Source: DASTQL01 sp035761805
GTDB taxonomy: Bacteria > Actinomycetota > Actinomycetes > Jiangellales > Jiangellaceae
DNA length: 31,493 bases
Direction: 5' to 3'
Assembly (NCBI GenBank): GCA_035761805.1
Contig: DASTQL010000034.1
Coordinates: forward strand, 1 to 31,493
Positions 15,649 to 22,731 of this stretch are shown here, piece by piece. The first letter of the stretch is position 1. Each line of letters begins with the position of its first letter. Under the pieces are notes generated by a model. The model did no database searches. It saw nothing but the letters and a program-made list of their open reading frames with translations, and was not told the DNA's origin. The position numbers and the translations under genes are program-made.

Positions 15649-16077
15649 TCAGTGTCCGGCCGCGGCCGGTTGGACGATCTCGACGAGGACGCCGCCGGCG
15701 TCCTTCGGGTGGACGAAGTTGACCCGCGACCCAGCCGTCCCCCGCCGGGGCTCCTCGTAGAGCAGGCGCAGGCCCCGCTCTCGCAGGACGGCGCTCACGG
15801 CGGTGACGTCGTCGACGCGGTAGGCCACCTGCTGGATGCCCGGGCCGTGACGGTCGAGGAACCGGCCGATCGGCGAGTCGGCGGACAAGGGGGCGAGCAG
15901 CTGGACGCAGGAGCCGGAGTCACCCACCCGGAGCATGGCCTCCCGGACCCCCTGCTCCTCGTTGACCTCCTCGTGCACGACCTCCATCCCGAAGTGCTCC
16001 TGGTACCACGCGACGGCGAGCTCGAGGTCGGGCACGGCGACGCCCACGTGGTCGATGGCGGTGAAGAGGTCGGCCAT
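15649..16077 (-). CDS. mce: Methylmalonyl-CoA epimerase (VOC family), atypical metal site
   Basis: Epimerises (2S)- and (2R)-methylmalonyl-CoA (and ethylmalonyl-CoA), linking carboxylases to B12 mutases. It has 142 residues with two VOC beta-alpha-beta modules: IDHVGVAVPDLELAVAWYQE, NEEQGVREAMLRVG, RGLRLLYEEPRRGT and NFVHPKDAGGVLVEIVQP. The catalytic Glu is in VREAML (Glu46). Metal ligands expected from the Propionibacterium enzyme are His, Gln, His and Glu. Here His10, Gln59 and Glu133 are in place, but the HH pair that supplies the third ligand is replaced by Gln82-Gln83 (GPGIQQVAYRVDD). It may still bind metal through Gln, or be specialised. A -10-like TACGCT ends 7 bp before the ATG. It is divergent from the thiolase gene. 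Confidence 0.88.
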   Translation of the reverse strand: MADLFTAIDHVGVAVPDLELAVAWYQEHFGMEVVHEEVNEEQGVREAMLRVGDSGSCVQLLAPLSADSPIGRFLDRHGPGIQQVAYRVDDVTAVSAVLRERGLRLLYEEPRRGTAGSRVNFVHPKDAGGVLVEIVQPAAAGH

Positions 16078-16084
16078 ACCTGCC

Positions 16085-16090
16085 AGCGTA
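16085..16090 (-). promoter_or_regulatory. -10 element TACGCT for mce, likely leaderless
   Basis: On the minus strand TACGCT is followed by 7 bases and then the ATG of the epimerase. A perfect 10 bp palindrome, CCCGTACGGG (16115-16124), lies 24 bp further upstream in this divergent spacer, where an operator could serve both mce and the thiolase. Confidence 0.35.
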
Positions 16091-16202
16091 CGGCCGTGGG
16101 CGTCGACCGCTCGTCCCGTACGGGGATGTGAGCCAGGCCATCCCGCACCGGTCCGGCGGCGGGTCGTAAGGTGGCTGGACCGACTCTCCGGGAGGTAGTG
16201 CC

Positions 16203-17399
16203 ATGGCCGGCAGCGCCCCGTCCGTCATCGTCGCCGGAGCCCGGACCCCGATGGGACGGCTGCTCGGATCGCTCAAGGGCTTCGCCGCGACCGACCTCGG
16301 CGGCATCGCGATCAAGGGTGCCCTGGACAGGTCCGGCGTGGCCCCGGACCAGGTCGACTACGTGATCATGGGTCAGGTCCTCCAGGCCGGCGCCGGCCAG
16401 ATCACCGCCCGCCAGGCGGCCGTCAAGGCCGGCATCCCGATGACCGTGCCCGCCCTGACGGTCAACAAGGTCTGCCTGTCCGGCCTCGACGCCATCGCGT
16501 TGGCCGACCAACTCATCCGGGCGGGTGAGTTCGACCTGGTGGTCGCCGGGGGCATGGAGTCGATGACCAACGCACCGCACCTGCTGACCGGCTCGCGCGA
16601 GGGGTTCAAGTACGGCGACGTCACGATGCTCGACCACATGGCCTACGACGGGCTCTGGGACGTCTTCACGACGCAGGCCATGGGATCCCTCACCGAGGCG
16701 TGCAACGCCGAGCTGGGGATCTCCCGGGAGGACCAGGACGCCTTCTCCGCCCGGTCGCACCAGCGCGCGGCCGAGGCGTGGAAGAACGGCCTGTACGACG
16801 ACGAGGTCGTCCCGGTGGAGATCCCGCAGCGCAAGGGCGACCCGGTGGTCTTCCGCGAGGACGAGGGGATCCGGCCCGACACGACCGTCGAGTCCCTGGC
16901 CCGCCTCCGCCCGGCCTTCGCGAAGGGCGGCACCATCACGGCCGGCTCCTCGTCGCAGATCTCCGACGGGGCGGCCGCGGTCGTGGTCACGAGCCGGGCC
17001 AGGGCCGAGGAGCTCGGCCTGCGCTGGCTGGCCGAGATCGGCGCACACGGGGTCGTCGCCGGTCCCGACTCCACCCTGCAGTCGCAGCCCTCCCGGGCGA
17101 TCGTCCGGGCCTGCGAGCGTGAGGGGATCGACCCCACGACGCTCGACCTGGTCGAGATCAACGAGGCGTTCGCCAGCGTGGCGGTGAAGTCGGTCCGCGA
17201 CCTCGGGATCGCCGAGGACCGGGTCAACGTCAACGGGGGCGCGATCGCGGTAGGGCACCCCATCGGCATGTCGGGGGCCCGGCTCGCCCTGCACCTCGCA
17301 CTCGAGCTGCGTCGCCGCGGTGGCGGCACCGGTGCGGCGGCCCTGTGCGGGGGCGGGGGGCAGGGCGACGCGCTCGTCCTCCGCGTGCCGGGGGCCTGA
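16203..17399 (+). CDS. Acetyl-CoA C-acetyltransferase (thiolase)
   Basis: A 398-residue biosynthetic-type thiolase that condenses two acetyl-CoA to acetoacetyl-CoA (or runs in reverse). The nucleophile Cys91 is in NKVCLSGLDAIALAD; the second-half motifs are NVNGGAIAVGHPIGMSGAR (catalytic His352) and CGGGGQGDAL (acid/base Cys382). VAGGMESMTNAPHLL and EINEAFASVAVKS are also typical. The ATG has GGGAGGTAG upstream. The spacing to the MeaB gene is 4 bp, so the two are one operon. Together with the tandem dehydrogenase and Ccr it gives the entry reactions of the ethylmalonyl-CoA pathway. Confidence 0.95.
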   Translation: MAGSAPSVIVAGARTPMGRLLGSLKGFAATDLGGIAIKGALDRSGVAPDQVDYVIMGQVLQAGAGQITARQAAVKAGIPMTVPALTVNKVCLSGLDAIALADQLIRAGEFDLVVAGGMESMTNAPHLLTGSREGFKYGDVTMLDHMAYDGLWDVFTTQAMGSLTEACNAELGISREDQDAFSARSHQRAAEAWKNGLYDDEVVPVEIPQRKGDPVVFREDEGIRPDTTVESLARLRPAFAKGGTITAGSSSQISDGAAAVVVTSRARAEELGLRWLAEIGAHGVVAGPDSTLQSQPSRAIVRACEREGIDPTTLDLVEINEAFASVAVKSVRDLGIAEDRVNVNGGAIAVGHPIGMSGARLALHLALELRRRGGGTGAAALCGGGGQGDALVLRVPGA

Positions 17400-17403
17400 G
17401 GCG

Positions 17404-18372
17404 TTGACGCAGGCCACGACTCGCCGCGTGCCGTCGGTCCCGGAGCTGGTCGAGCGGGCCCGGGGCGGGGACGCGCGGGCCGTGGCCCGGCTGGTGTCCC
17501 TCGTCGAGGACGCCTCGCCGCTGTTGCGGCCGGTCATGGCCGAGCTGGCACCGCACACCGGTGACGCCGTGGTCGTCGGCGTGACGGGCTCGCCGGGGGT
17601 TGGCAAGTCGACCACCACCAGCGCGCTGGTCACCGCGTACCGGCGACGTGGGCTGCGGGTGGGTGTGCTCGCCGTGGACCCGTCCTCGCCGTTCTCCGGC
17701 GGTGCCCTGCTCGGTGACCGGGTGCGCATGCAGGAGCACGCCACCGACCGCGAGGTCTACATCCGGTCCATGGCGACCCGCGGCCACCTCGGCGGGCTGG
17801 CCTGGAGCACCCCGCAGGCGCTCCGGGTCCTCGACGCTGCAGGCTGCCAGGTCGTGCTGGTCGAGACCGTGGGAGTGGGGCAGTCCGAGGTGGAGGTCGC
17901 CGCCTTGGCCGACACCACCCTGGTCCTGCTCGCCCCCGGCCTGGGCGACGGCATCCAGGCGGCGAAGGCCGGCATCCTCGAGGTCGGGGACGTGTTCGTG
18001 GTCAACAAGGCCGACCGCGACGGCGCCGACCAGGTGGCCCGTGACCTGCGCGGCACGATCAGCCTGGGGGAGCGTCCTCCCGGCTCCTGGCGCCCCCCCA
18101 TCGTCAAGACCGTCGCTTCCAGGGCGGAGGGGGTCGACGACGTCGTGGACGCCGTCGACCGGCACCGCAGCTGGATGCAGCGCTCCGGCGAGATCGACAG
18201 GCGCCGGCTCCGGCGAGCACGCGACGAGATCGAGGCGATCGCGGTCACCGCCCTGCGCGAGCGCTTCGGCGACCTGCACGGCGACGCCCGGCTCGACCGG
18301 CTGGCCGCGCGACTGGTGGCAGGCGAGACGGACCCCTACACGGCCGCCGACGAGATCATCGCCGCGTTGTGA
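17404..18372 (+). CDS. meaB: MeaB/ArgK-type G3E GTPase, B12-mutase chaperone
   Basis: MeaB-family GTPases gate B12 loading and protect or reactivate acyl-CoA mutases. About 322 residues. The N-terminal helical region PSVPELVERARGGDARAVAR precedes the Walker A GSPGVGKST (62-70), then AVDPSSPFSGGALLGDRVRM, the switch region YIRSMATRGHLGG, VETVGVGQSEVEV and the base-specificity motif VNKADRDGAD. The C-terminal helices form the dimerisation arm. TTG at 17404 is preceded by GGGGGCCTGAGG; GTG at 17428 would start at PSVPELV and is nearly as good. The gene follows the thiolase by 4 bp. Its clients are presumably Ecm and/or the Icm-type mutase encoded at 19890, both within this window. Confidence 0.93.
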   Translation: MTQATTRRVPSVPELVERARGGDARAVARLVSLVEDASPLLRPVMAELAPHTGDAVVVGVTGSPGVGKSTTTSALVTAYRRRGLRVGVLAVDPSSPFSGGALLGDRVRMQEHATDREVYIRSMATRGHLGGLAWSTPQALRVLDAAGCQVVLVETVGVGQSEVEVAALADTTLVLLAPGLGDGIQAAKAGILEVGDVFVVNKADRDGADQVARDLRGTISLGERPPGSWRPPIVKTVASRAEGVDDVVDAVDRHRSWMQRSGEIDRRRLRRARDEIEAIAVTALRERFGDLHGDARLDRLAARLVAGETDPYTAADEIIAAL

Positions 18373-18471
18373 CTGGTGGGGCAGGTGCGGCGCGCCCTCC
18401 TCGTCGCGCATACTGCACGGTGTAGAAACGACAGTGACAGCATCCCGCGCTGTGATCGGAGGACCGTCGTC

Positions 18472-18624
18472 GTGAAGAAGGTGCTAGCCGCGCTGGCGAT
18501 CGCCTTCCTCGCCTACTACCTCATCACGCAGCCCCAGGCCGCCGCCGACGCGGTCAGTGCCGCAGCGGCGGCCATCGTCTCCGCGTTCAACTCGATCATC
18601 ACGTTCTTCTCCGAGCTCTTCTGA
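18472..18624 (+). CDS. 50-residue hydrophobic small protein
   Basis: A short gene supported by a strong GGAGGA ribosome site and a basic start, MKKVLAALAIAFLAYYLITQ, which forms one transmembrane helix or an uncleaved signal. An Ala-rich amphipathic stretch and FNSIITFFSELF follow. Similar 45-55-residue peptides of unknown role are common in Actinobacteria, often beside PH-domain membrane proteins like the next gene. GTG at 18472 is chosen for its Shine-Dalgarno; the frame is open upstream but unlike a protein. A -10-like CATACT lies near 18408, and ACAGC/GCTGT arms could form a hairpin in the leader. The downstream gene starts 10 bp after its stop, so the two are likely cotranscribed. Confidence 0.65.
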   Translation: MKKVLAALAIAFLAYYLITQPQAAADAVSAAAAAIVSAFNSIITFFSELF

Positions 18625-18634
18625 CGGGGCCGCT

Positions 18635-19327
18635 GTGCCGCGTGGACCACGCTCCCTCACCGAAGCCGCGACCGACCGAATGGTCAGCTGGCTGGACCGG
18701 GTCGCCGAGGACGGCCTGGTCTTCATCGGCGTACGGCGGGTCCGCCGGTGGTTCGGGCACGGGCGCGTGCAGGCCAAACTCCTGCCGGGGGAGGACAAGC
18801 GCTGGGAGGTGATGCACTCCGGCGTCTACTACTTCTGGGGAGTCGTGTCACTGCTCCTGGGGCTGTTCCTGCTCGTGCGCTGGGTGCCCTTCGTGTCCGT
18901 CCAGGCCGTCTGGTTCGCCGGCGCCATCACGGCCGTGTTCATCGGGTACGGCTTCTACCGGATCCTCGCGGTCGCCCGGGACCGGTTCGTCATCACCGAC
19001 TCCCGGGTGTTCCGCGTCTGGGGGGTCGAGTCCCTCCACGAGGCGGAGATGGAGATCGGCCGGGTGCTGGACATCACAGTCGACCGGCCGTGGTGGCTGC
19101 GTCCGTTCAAGTCCGGACACCTCGTCCTGGAGAACGCAGCCCAGCTGCAGGGACTCCGGGAGATCCGCTTCGTCCCGCGACCCGAGGACCTCGCCCGCGA
19201 GATCCACCGGCTCCGCCGCGAGGGCAACGCACGGGCCGACGCCTCGGCCCCCTCGGGCGTCGGCCACCGACGGCACGCCGACCACCCGCCCCGCCGCCGG
19301 CCGAGTGCCCGGCGGCGGCCCCACTGA
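18635..19327 (+). CDS. PH-domain membrane protein (bPH2, YdbS-like)
   Basis: A 230-residue membrane protein. Residues 1-60 are cytoplasmic and basic (LPGEDKRWEVMHSGVYYFWG). Two transmembrane helices follow (about 64-83 and 90-112). A bacterial PH-like beta domain then spans about 115-195: RDRFVITDSRVFRVWGV, EMEIGRVLDITVDRPWWLRP, GHLVLENAAQLQGLREIRFV and PRPEDLAREI. The last 35 residues are an Arg/Pro-rich tail. GTG at 18635 has ACGGGG upstream; ATG at 18680 (MVSWLDRV) is an alternative start. These proteins are thought to act at the membrane, but no function is settled. The gene is 3 bp upstream of the MarR gene, so they may be cotranscribed. Confidence 0.8.
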   Translation: MPRGPRSLTEAATDRMVSWLDRVAEDGLVFIGVRRVRRWFGHGRVQAKLLPGEDKRWEVMHSGVYYFWGVVSLLLGLFLLVRWVPFVSVQAVWFAGAITAVFIGYGFYRILAVARDRFVITDSRVFRVWGVESLHEAEMEIGRVLDITVDRPWWLRPFKSGHLVLENAAQLQGLREIRFVPRPEDLAREIHRLRREGNARADASAPSGVGHRRHADHPPRRRPSARRRPH

Positions 19328-19330
19328 GCC

Positions 19331-19846
19331 GTGTCGCAGCCACTGAACCTGCCCTTCGATCCGATCGAACGGGCCGCCGGAACCTGGCGTGATCGCTTCG
19401 GCCCCGCCGAGGCGATGGCCGCCGCGACCTCGGTGATGCGCGTTCACCAGCTCCTGCTCGCGCGCCTCGACGCGGTCTGCCGTCCGTACGACCTGACCTT
19501 CGCCCGGTACGAGGCGTTGGTGCTCCTCTCGTTCAGCCGGACGGGAGCGCTGCCGATGGCGCGGATCGGCCAGCGGTTGATGGTGCACCCGACGAGCGTC
19601 ACGAACACGATCCAACGGCTCGAGCAGGCCGGCTACGTCCACCGGGAACCCAACCCGCGTGACGGGCGCGGCACGCTCGCGCGGATCACCGACTCCGGGC
19701 GGGCGGTGGTGCAGGTGGTCACGAAGGACCTGATGGCGGCCGAGTTCGGACTCGCGGCGCTCGACACACCGCAGCGGGAGGTACTGACGGCACTGCTGCG
19801 GGAGGTGCGCGTCGCGGCCGGGGACTTCGGCCGAGTCGACAATTAG
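19331..19846 (+). CDS. MarR-family transcriptional regulator
   Basis: A 171-residue MarR-type dimeric winged-helix regulator. The N-terminal extension (SQPLNLPFDPIERAAGTW) is longer than usual and is seen in regulators next to acyl-CoA mutase genes. The dimerisation helix is around VMRVHQLLLARLDAVCRPY. The winged helix lies at about 75-130: RIGQRLMVHPTSVTNTIQRL, EQAGYVHREPNPRDGRGTLA, RITDSG. GTG at 19331 is the first start after the PH gene. The gene is immediately upstream of the Icm-type mutase, separated by a near-perfect palindrome (19844-19861) that overlaps a possible -10 element. The natural inference is that it controls the mutase/YciI genes in response to an acyl-CoA. Confidence 0.9.
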   Translation: MSQPLNLPFDPIERAAGTWRDRFGPAEAMAAATSVMRVHQLLLARLDAVCRPYDLTFARYEALVLLSFSRTGALPMARIGQRLMVHPTSVTNTIQRLEQAGYVHREPNPRDGRGTLARITDSGRAVVQVVTKDLMAAEFGLAALDTPQREVLTALLREVRVAAGDFGRVDN

Positions 19847-19861
19847 TAGGACGTCCTAGTA
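19844..19861. promoter_or_regulatory. Putative MarR operator overlapping the mutase promoter
   Basis: TAGTAGGACGTCCTAGTA contains a perfect 12 bp palindrome TAGGACGTCCTA (19847-19858), extended by two further matched pairs beyond one mismatch. It overlaps a -10-like TAGTAT (19857-19862) and sits 29 bp upstream of the mutase GTG. The first bases coincide with the MarR stop codon. Bound protein would occlude the -10 region, so repression is the likely mode. Confidence 0.65.
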
Positions 19862-19889
19862 TCGTCGGGGGTGAGCCGAGGAGGTCACC

Positions 19890-21587
19890 GTGGACGCCAC
19901 CGAGATCGAGGCGGGCCGCCGCCGCTGGCAGGAGCGCTACGCGGCCTCGCGCCTGCGAACCGCGGACTTCACCACCCTGTCCGGGACGGAGGTCGACCCG
20001 GTCTACGGGCCGCGCGAGGGCGTCGACGACCCCCGCTTCGAGCGGATCGGCTGGCCGGGGGAGTACCCGTTCACCCGCGGGCTCTACGCCACGGGCTACC
20101 GCGGGCGGCCCTGGACGATCCGCCAGTTCGCCGGCTTCGGCAACGCCGACCAGACCAACGAGCGCTACAAGATGATCCTCGCGTCCGGTGGCGGCGGGCT
20201 GTCGGTGGCCTTCGACATGCCGACCCTGATGGGCCTCGACTCCGACGACCCTCGTGCCCTCGGCGAGGTCGGTCACTGCGGCGTGGCCGTCGACTCGGCA
20301 GCGGACATGGAGACGCTCTTCGCCGGCATCCCGCTCGGCGAGGTGACCACGTCGATGACGATCAGCGGACCGGCCGTGCCGGTCTTCTGCATGTACGTCG
20401 TCGCCGCCGAGCGCCAGGGCGGGGAGCCCGGGCGTCTCAACGGCACCCTGCAGACCGACATCTTCAAGGAGTACATCGCCCAGAAGGAGTGGCTCTTCGG
20501 GCCCGAGCCGCACCTGCGCCTCATCGGCGACCTGATGGAGTACTGCGCGGAGCGAGTCCCGGCCTACAAGCCGCTCTCGGTGTCCGGCTACCACATCCGC
20601 GAGGCCGGGGCCACGGCCGCACAGGAGCTCGCGTTCACCCTGGCGGACGGCTTCGGCTACGTCGAGCTCGGGCTCTCGCGCGGGCTGGACGTCGACGTCT
20701 TCGCCCCCGGCCTGTCCTTCTTCTTCGACAGCCATGTCGACTTCTTCGAGGAGATCGCGAAGTTCCGGGCCGCCCGCCGGATCTGGGCCCGCTGGATGCG
20801 TGACATGTACGGCGCTCGCACCGACAAGGCGCAGTGGCTGCGCTTCCACACCCAGACGGCGGGGGTGTCGCTGACCGGCCAACAGCCCCACAACAACGTC
20901 GTGCGGACGGCCGTCGAGGCGCTCGCCGCCGTCCTCGGTGGCACCAACTCGCTCCACACCAACGCGCTGGACGAGGTGCTCGCGCTGCCGACCGAGCAGG
21001 CCGCCGAGATCGCCCTGCGCACGCAGCAGGTGCTGCTCGAGGAGACCGGCGTGGCCAACGTCGCCGACCCGCTGGGCGGCTCCTGGTACGTCGAGGAGCT
21101 CACCGACCGGATGGAGGCCGAGGCCGAGGCGGTGTTCGACCGGATCCGCGCGATGGGGGAGCCCGAGCAGCGCTGGGTCGGGGCCTACGGTCCGATGACC
21201 GCGGGAATCCTCCGCGGCATCGAGGACGGGTGGTTCATGGCCGAGATCGCCGAGAGCGCCTTCCGCTACCAGCAGCACGTCGAGAAGGGCGACAAGCGCG
21301 TCGTCGGCGTCAACTGCCACACCGACACGGTCACCGGTGAGCTGGACATCCTGCGGGTCTCCCACGAGGTCGAGGTCGAGCAGCGGCGCGTGCTCGCCGA
21401 CCGGCGCGAGGCCCGTGACGAGACCGCCGTCCGCTCCGCTCTCGCCCGGATGGTCGAGGTGGCCCGGGGCGAGGGCAACGTCGTCGAGCCCATGCTCGAC
21501 GCCGCGCGGGCCGAGGCGACCCTCGGGGAGATCTGCGACGCCCTGCGCGAGGAGTGGGGCGTCTACACCGAACCCGCGAGGTTCTGA
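19890..21587 (+). CDS. icmA: Isobutyryl-CoA mutase-type large subunit (IcmA-like)
   Basis: A 565-residue B12-dependent acyl-CoA mutase catalytic subunit without a cobalamin-binding domain. The barrel motifs TIRQFAGFGNADQTN, SVAFDMPTLMGLDSDD, SGYHIREAGATAAQE and TQTAGVSLTGQQPHNN identify the family. At the two positions that set substrate it has Phe80 (RQFAGF) and Gln198 (KEYIAQKEW), exactly those of Streptomyces IcmA (566 residues) and not the Tyr/Arg of methylmalonyl-CoA mutase. It should therefore interconvert isobutyryl-CoA and n-butyryl-CoA, needing a separate small B12 subunit (IcmB) that is not in this window. GTG at 19890 has GAGGAGGT upstream. Its stop overlaps the next start by one base (TGATG). 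Confidence 0.9.
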   Translation: MDATEIEAGRRRWQERYAASRLRTADFTTLSGTEVDPVYGPREGVDDPRFERIGWPGEYPFTRGLYATGYRGRPWTIRQFAGFGNADQTNERYKMILASGGGGLSVAFDMPTLMGLDSDDPRALGEVGHCGVAVDSAADMETLFAGIPLGEVTTSMTISGPAVPVFCMYVVAAERQGGEPGRLNGTLQTDIFKEYIAQKEWLFGPEPHLRLIGDLMEYCAERVPAYKPLSVSGYHIREAGATAAQELAFTLADGFGYVELGLSRGLDVDVFAPGLSFFFDSHVDFFEEIAKFRAARRIWARWMRDMYGARTDKAQWLRFHTQTAGVSLTGQQPHNNVVRTAVEALAAVLGGTNSLHTNALDEVLALPTEQAAEIALRTQQVLLEETGVANVADPLGGSWYVEELTDRMEAEAEAVFDRIRAMGEPEQRWVGAYGPMTAGILRGIEDGWFMAEIAESAFRYQQHVEKGDKRVVGVNCHTDTVTGELDILRVSHEVEVEQRRVLADRREARDETAVRSALARMVEVARGEGNVVEPMLDAARAEATLGEICDALREEWGVYTEPARF

Positions 21588-21880
21588 TGGCGTACTGGCT
21601 GCTGGAGTACGACCTCGTCGACGACTACGTCGAGCGGCGGGCGCCGCTGCGGCAGCAGCACCTGGGGCTGGCCCGCGAGGCCTACGTCCGCGGCGACCTC
21701 CTGCTGGCGGGGGCGCTGGCGGAGCCCGTCGACCGCGCGGTCTTCGTCTGGCGGGTGGACGACCCGTCGGTGGTCGAGGACTTCGCCCGCCGCGACCCGT
21801 ACGTCGTCGAGGGGATCGTCCGGTCGTGGCGGGTCCGGCCGTGGACCGTGGTGGTGGGCGAGGGCGCGGCGCCGGTCTGA
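21587..21880 (+). CDS. YciI-like protein
   Basis: A 97-residue ferredoxin-like (dimeric alpha-beta barrel) protein of the YciI family. The core reads MAYWLLEYDLVDDYVERRAP, HLGLAREAYVRGDLLLAGAL, then a strand around RAVFVWRVDDP and FARRDPYVVEGIV. The conserved His25 and Asp37 pair proposed as catalytic in YciI is present. ATG at 21587 shares one base with the mutase stop, so translation is coupled. This small enzyme may act on a by-product or intermediate of the mutase pathway, but its reaction is unknown. It ends 26 bp from a decayed convergent gene. Confidence 0.82.
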   Translation: MAYWLLEYDLVDDYVERRAPLRQQHLGLAREAYVRGDLLLAGALAEPVDRAVFVWRVDDPSVVEDFARRDPYVVEGIVRSWRVRPWTVVVGEGAAPV

Positions 21881-21906
21881 TCGGTCCCGTCCTCCCGTAC
21901 CGGTGA

Positions 21907-22685
21907 TCAGGCCTGGCCGCGGCTGCCCTGCGAGCCGGGGATGCCCGGGTGGAGGGGTGGGTCCGGGCGAGCCGGTCGGGCGCGCCGGCGAGCAGGGTGG
22001 GGCGGCCGGGGTGACGCTCAAGGAGTCGACGAACTCGTGGCCGTCCACCCGCAGCAGACGGCTCGGCTCGACCGCCGTGACGGTCGCGGTGCGTGGCACT
22101 TCCGCGAGGAGTCCGATCTCACCGACCAGGCGTCGCGCACCTCCGGGAGCGAGGGCGCCCTGGGACCTGGCCAGCATCCCGACGGCGAAGAGCATCCCGA
22201 AGGCTCGGGAGATCAGTCGCGGCGCCAGGTGCGCTGGAGACAGACGACCGCCAGGGACCTCGACGACCGCGCCCGCCCCGCGGACGACCTCCATGCCCAA
22301 GGCGACGCCCCGTACAGCACCGAGTCGAGGGCGTAGAGGCCGGTCAGGGCGAGCGGTCCGCCTCCGGAGACGAGCGCCCGGGCACCGGTTCGCAGCTGGG
22401 CGAGGGCCCCTCGCCCGTGACGTCGGTCGGCCGGCTCCGTGCTCGGATGGAGGCCACGAGGACCGCGCTGACGAGGAACGACACACCGTTGGCCACGAAG
22501 ACCCACGCCGGGGACGCCAGGACGGCGACGAGACCGCCGATGGCCGGGCCGATGACCAGCACGACCACGACGATCAGCGCCTGCCAGAGCGCCATCAGCA
22601 GGTCGCTCAGCACGAGCAGCCGCACGCGCTCCACGTGTTCGGGGTCCGGCGGTTCGCCCCCATGCGCGCGGATTCTGGCAGACAC
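21907..22685 (-). pseudogene. Decayed MFS transporter with C-terminal cNMP-binding domain
   Basis: Three reading frames on the minus strand together spell parts of one protein. About 22685-22405 gives an MFS segment (IGPAIGGLVAVLASPAWVFV, NGVSFLVSAVLVASIR). About 22377-22297 gives LALTGLYALDSVLYGASPW. About 22306-21950 gives RLISRAFGMLFAVGMLA, then a truncated cyclic-nucleotide-binding half (GEIGLLAEVPRTATVTAVE, LLRVDGHEFVDSL). The last 15 codons to the TGA at 21907 are in yet another register. The N-terminal transmembrane half is missing and the transporter-to-cNMP transition is shortened, so internal deletions as well as frameshifts have occurred. MFS/cNMP-binding fusions are known in Actinobacteria; this copy cannot be functional. 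Confidence 0.75.
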
Positions 22686-22719
22686 CGGGGCCGCGTGGCA
22701 GGTCCCGGCCGGCGGGGGT

Positions 22720-22725
22720 CACAAT
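22720..22725 (+). promoter_or_regulatory. -10 element CACAAT, likely leaderless start
   Basis: CACAAT ends 6 bp before the ATG at 22732 and no Shine-Dalgarno is possible in between, so the thioredoxin-like gene is probably transcribed from its own leaderless promoter. Confidence 0.4.
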
Positions 22726-22731
22726 CGGGCC

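Noticed and set aside
16115..16124. The palindrome CCCGTACGGG between mce and the thiolase as a definite operator
   Set aside because: A 10 bp GC-rich palindrome is expected by chance in such DNA; kept only as a note with the mce promoter.
15795..17744. A 649-codon minus-strand frame across the thiolase and epimerase region
   Set aside because: It is antisense to thiolase and MeaB and out of frame with the epimerase; composition is typical of a shadow.
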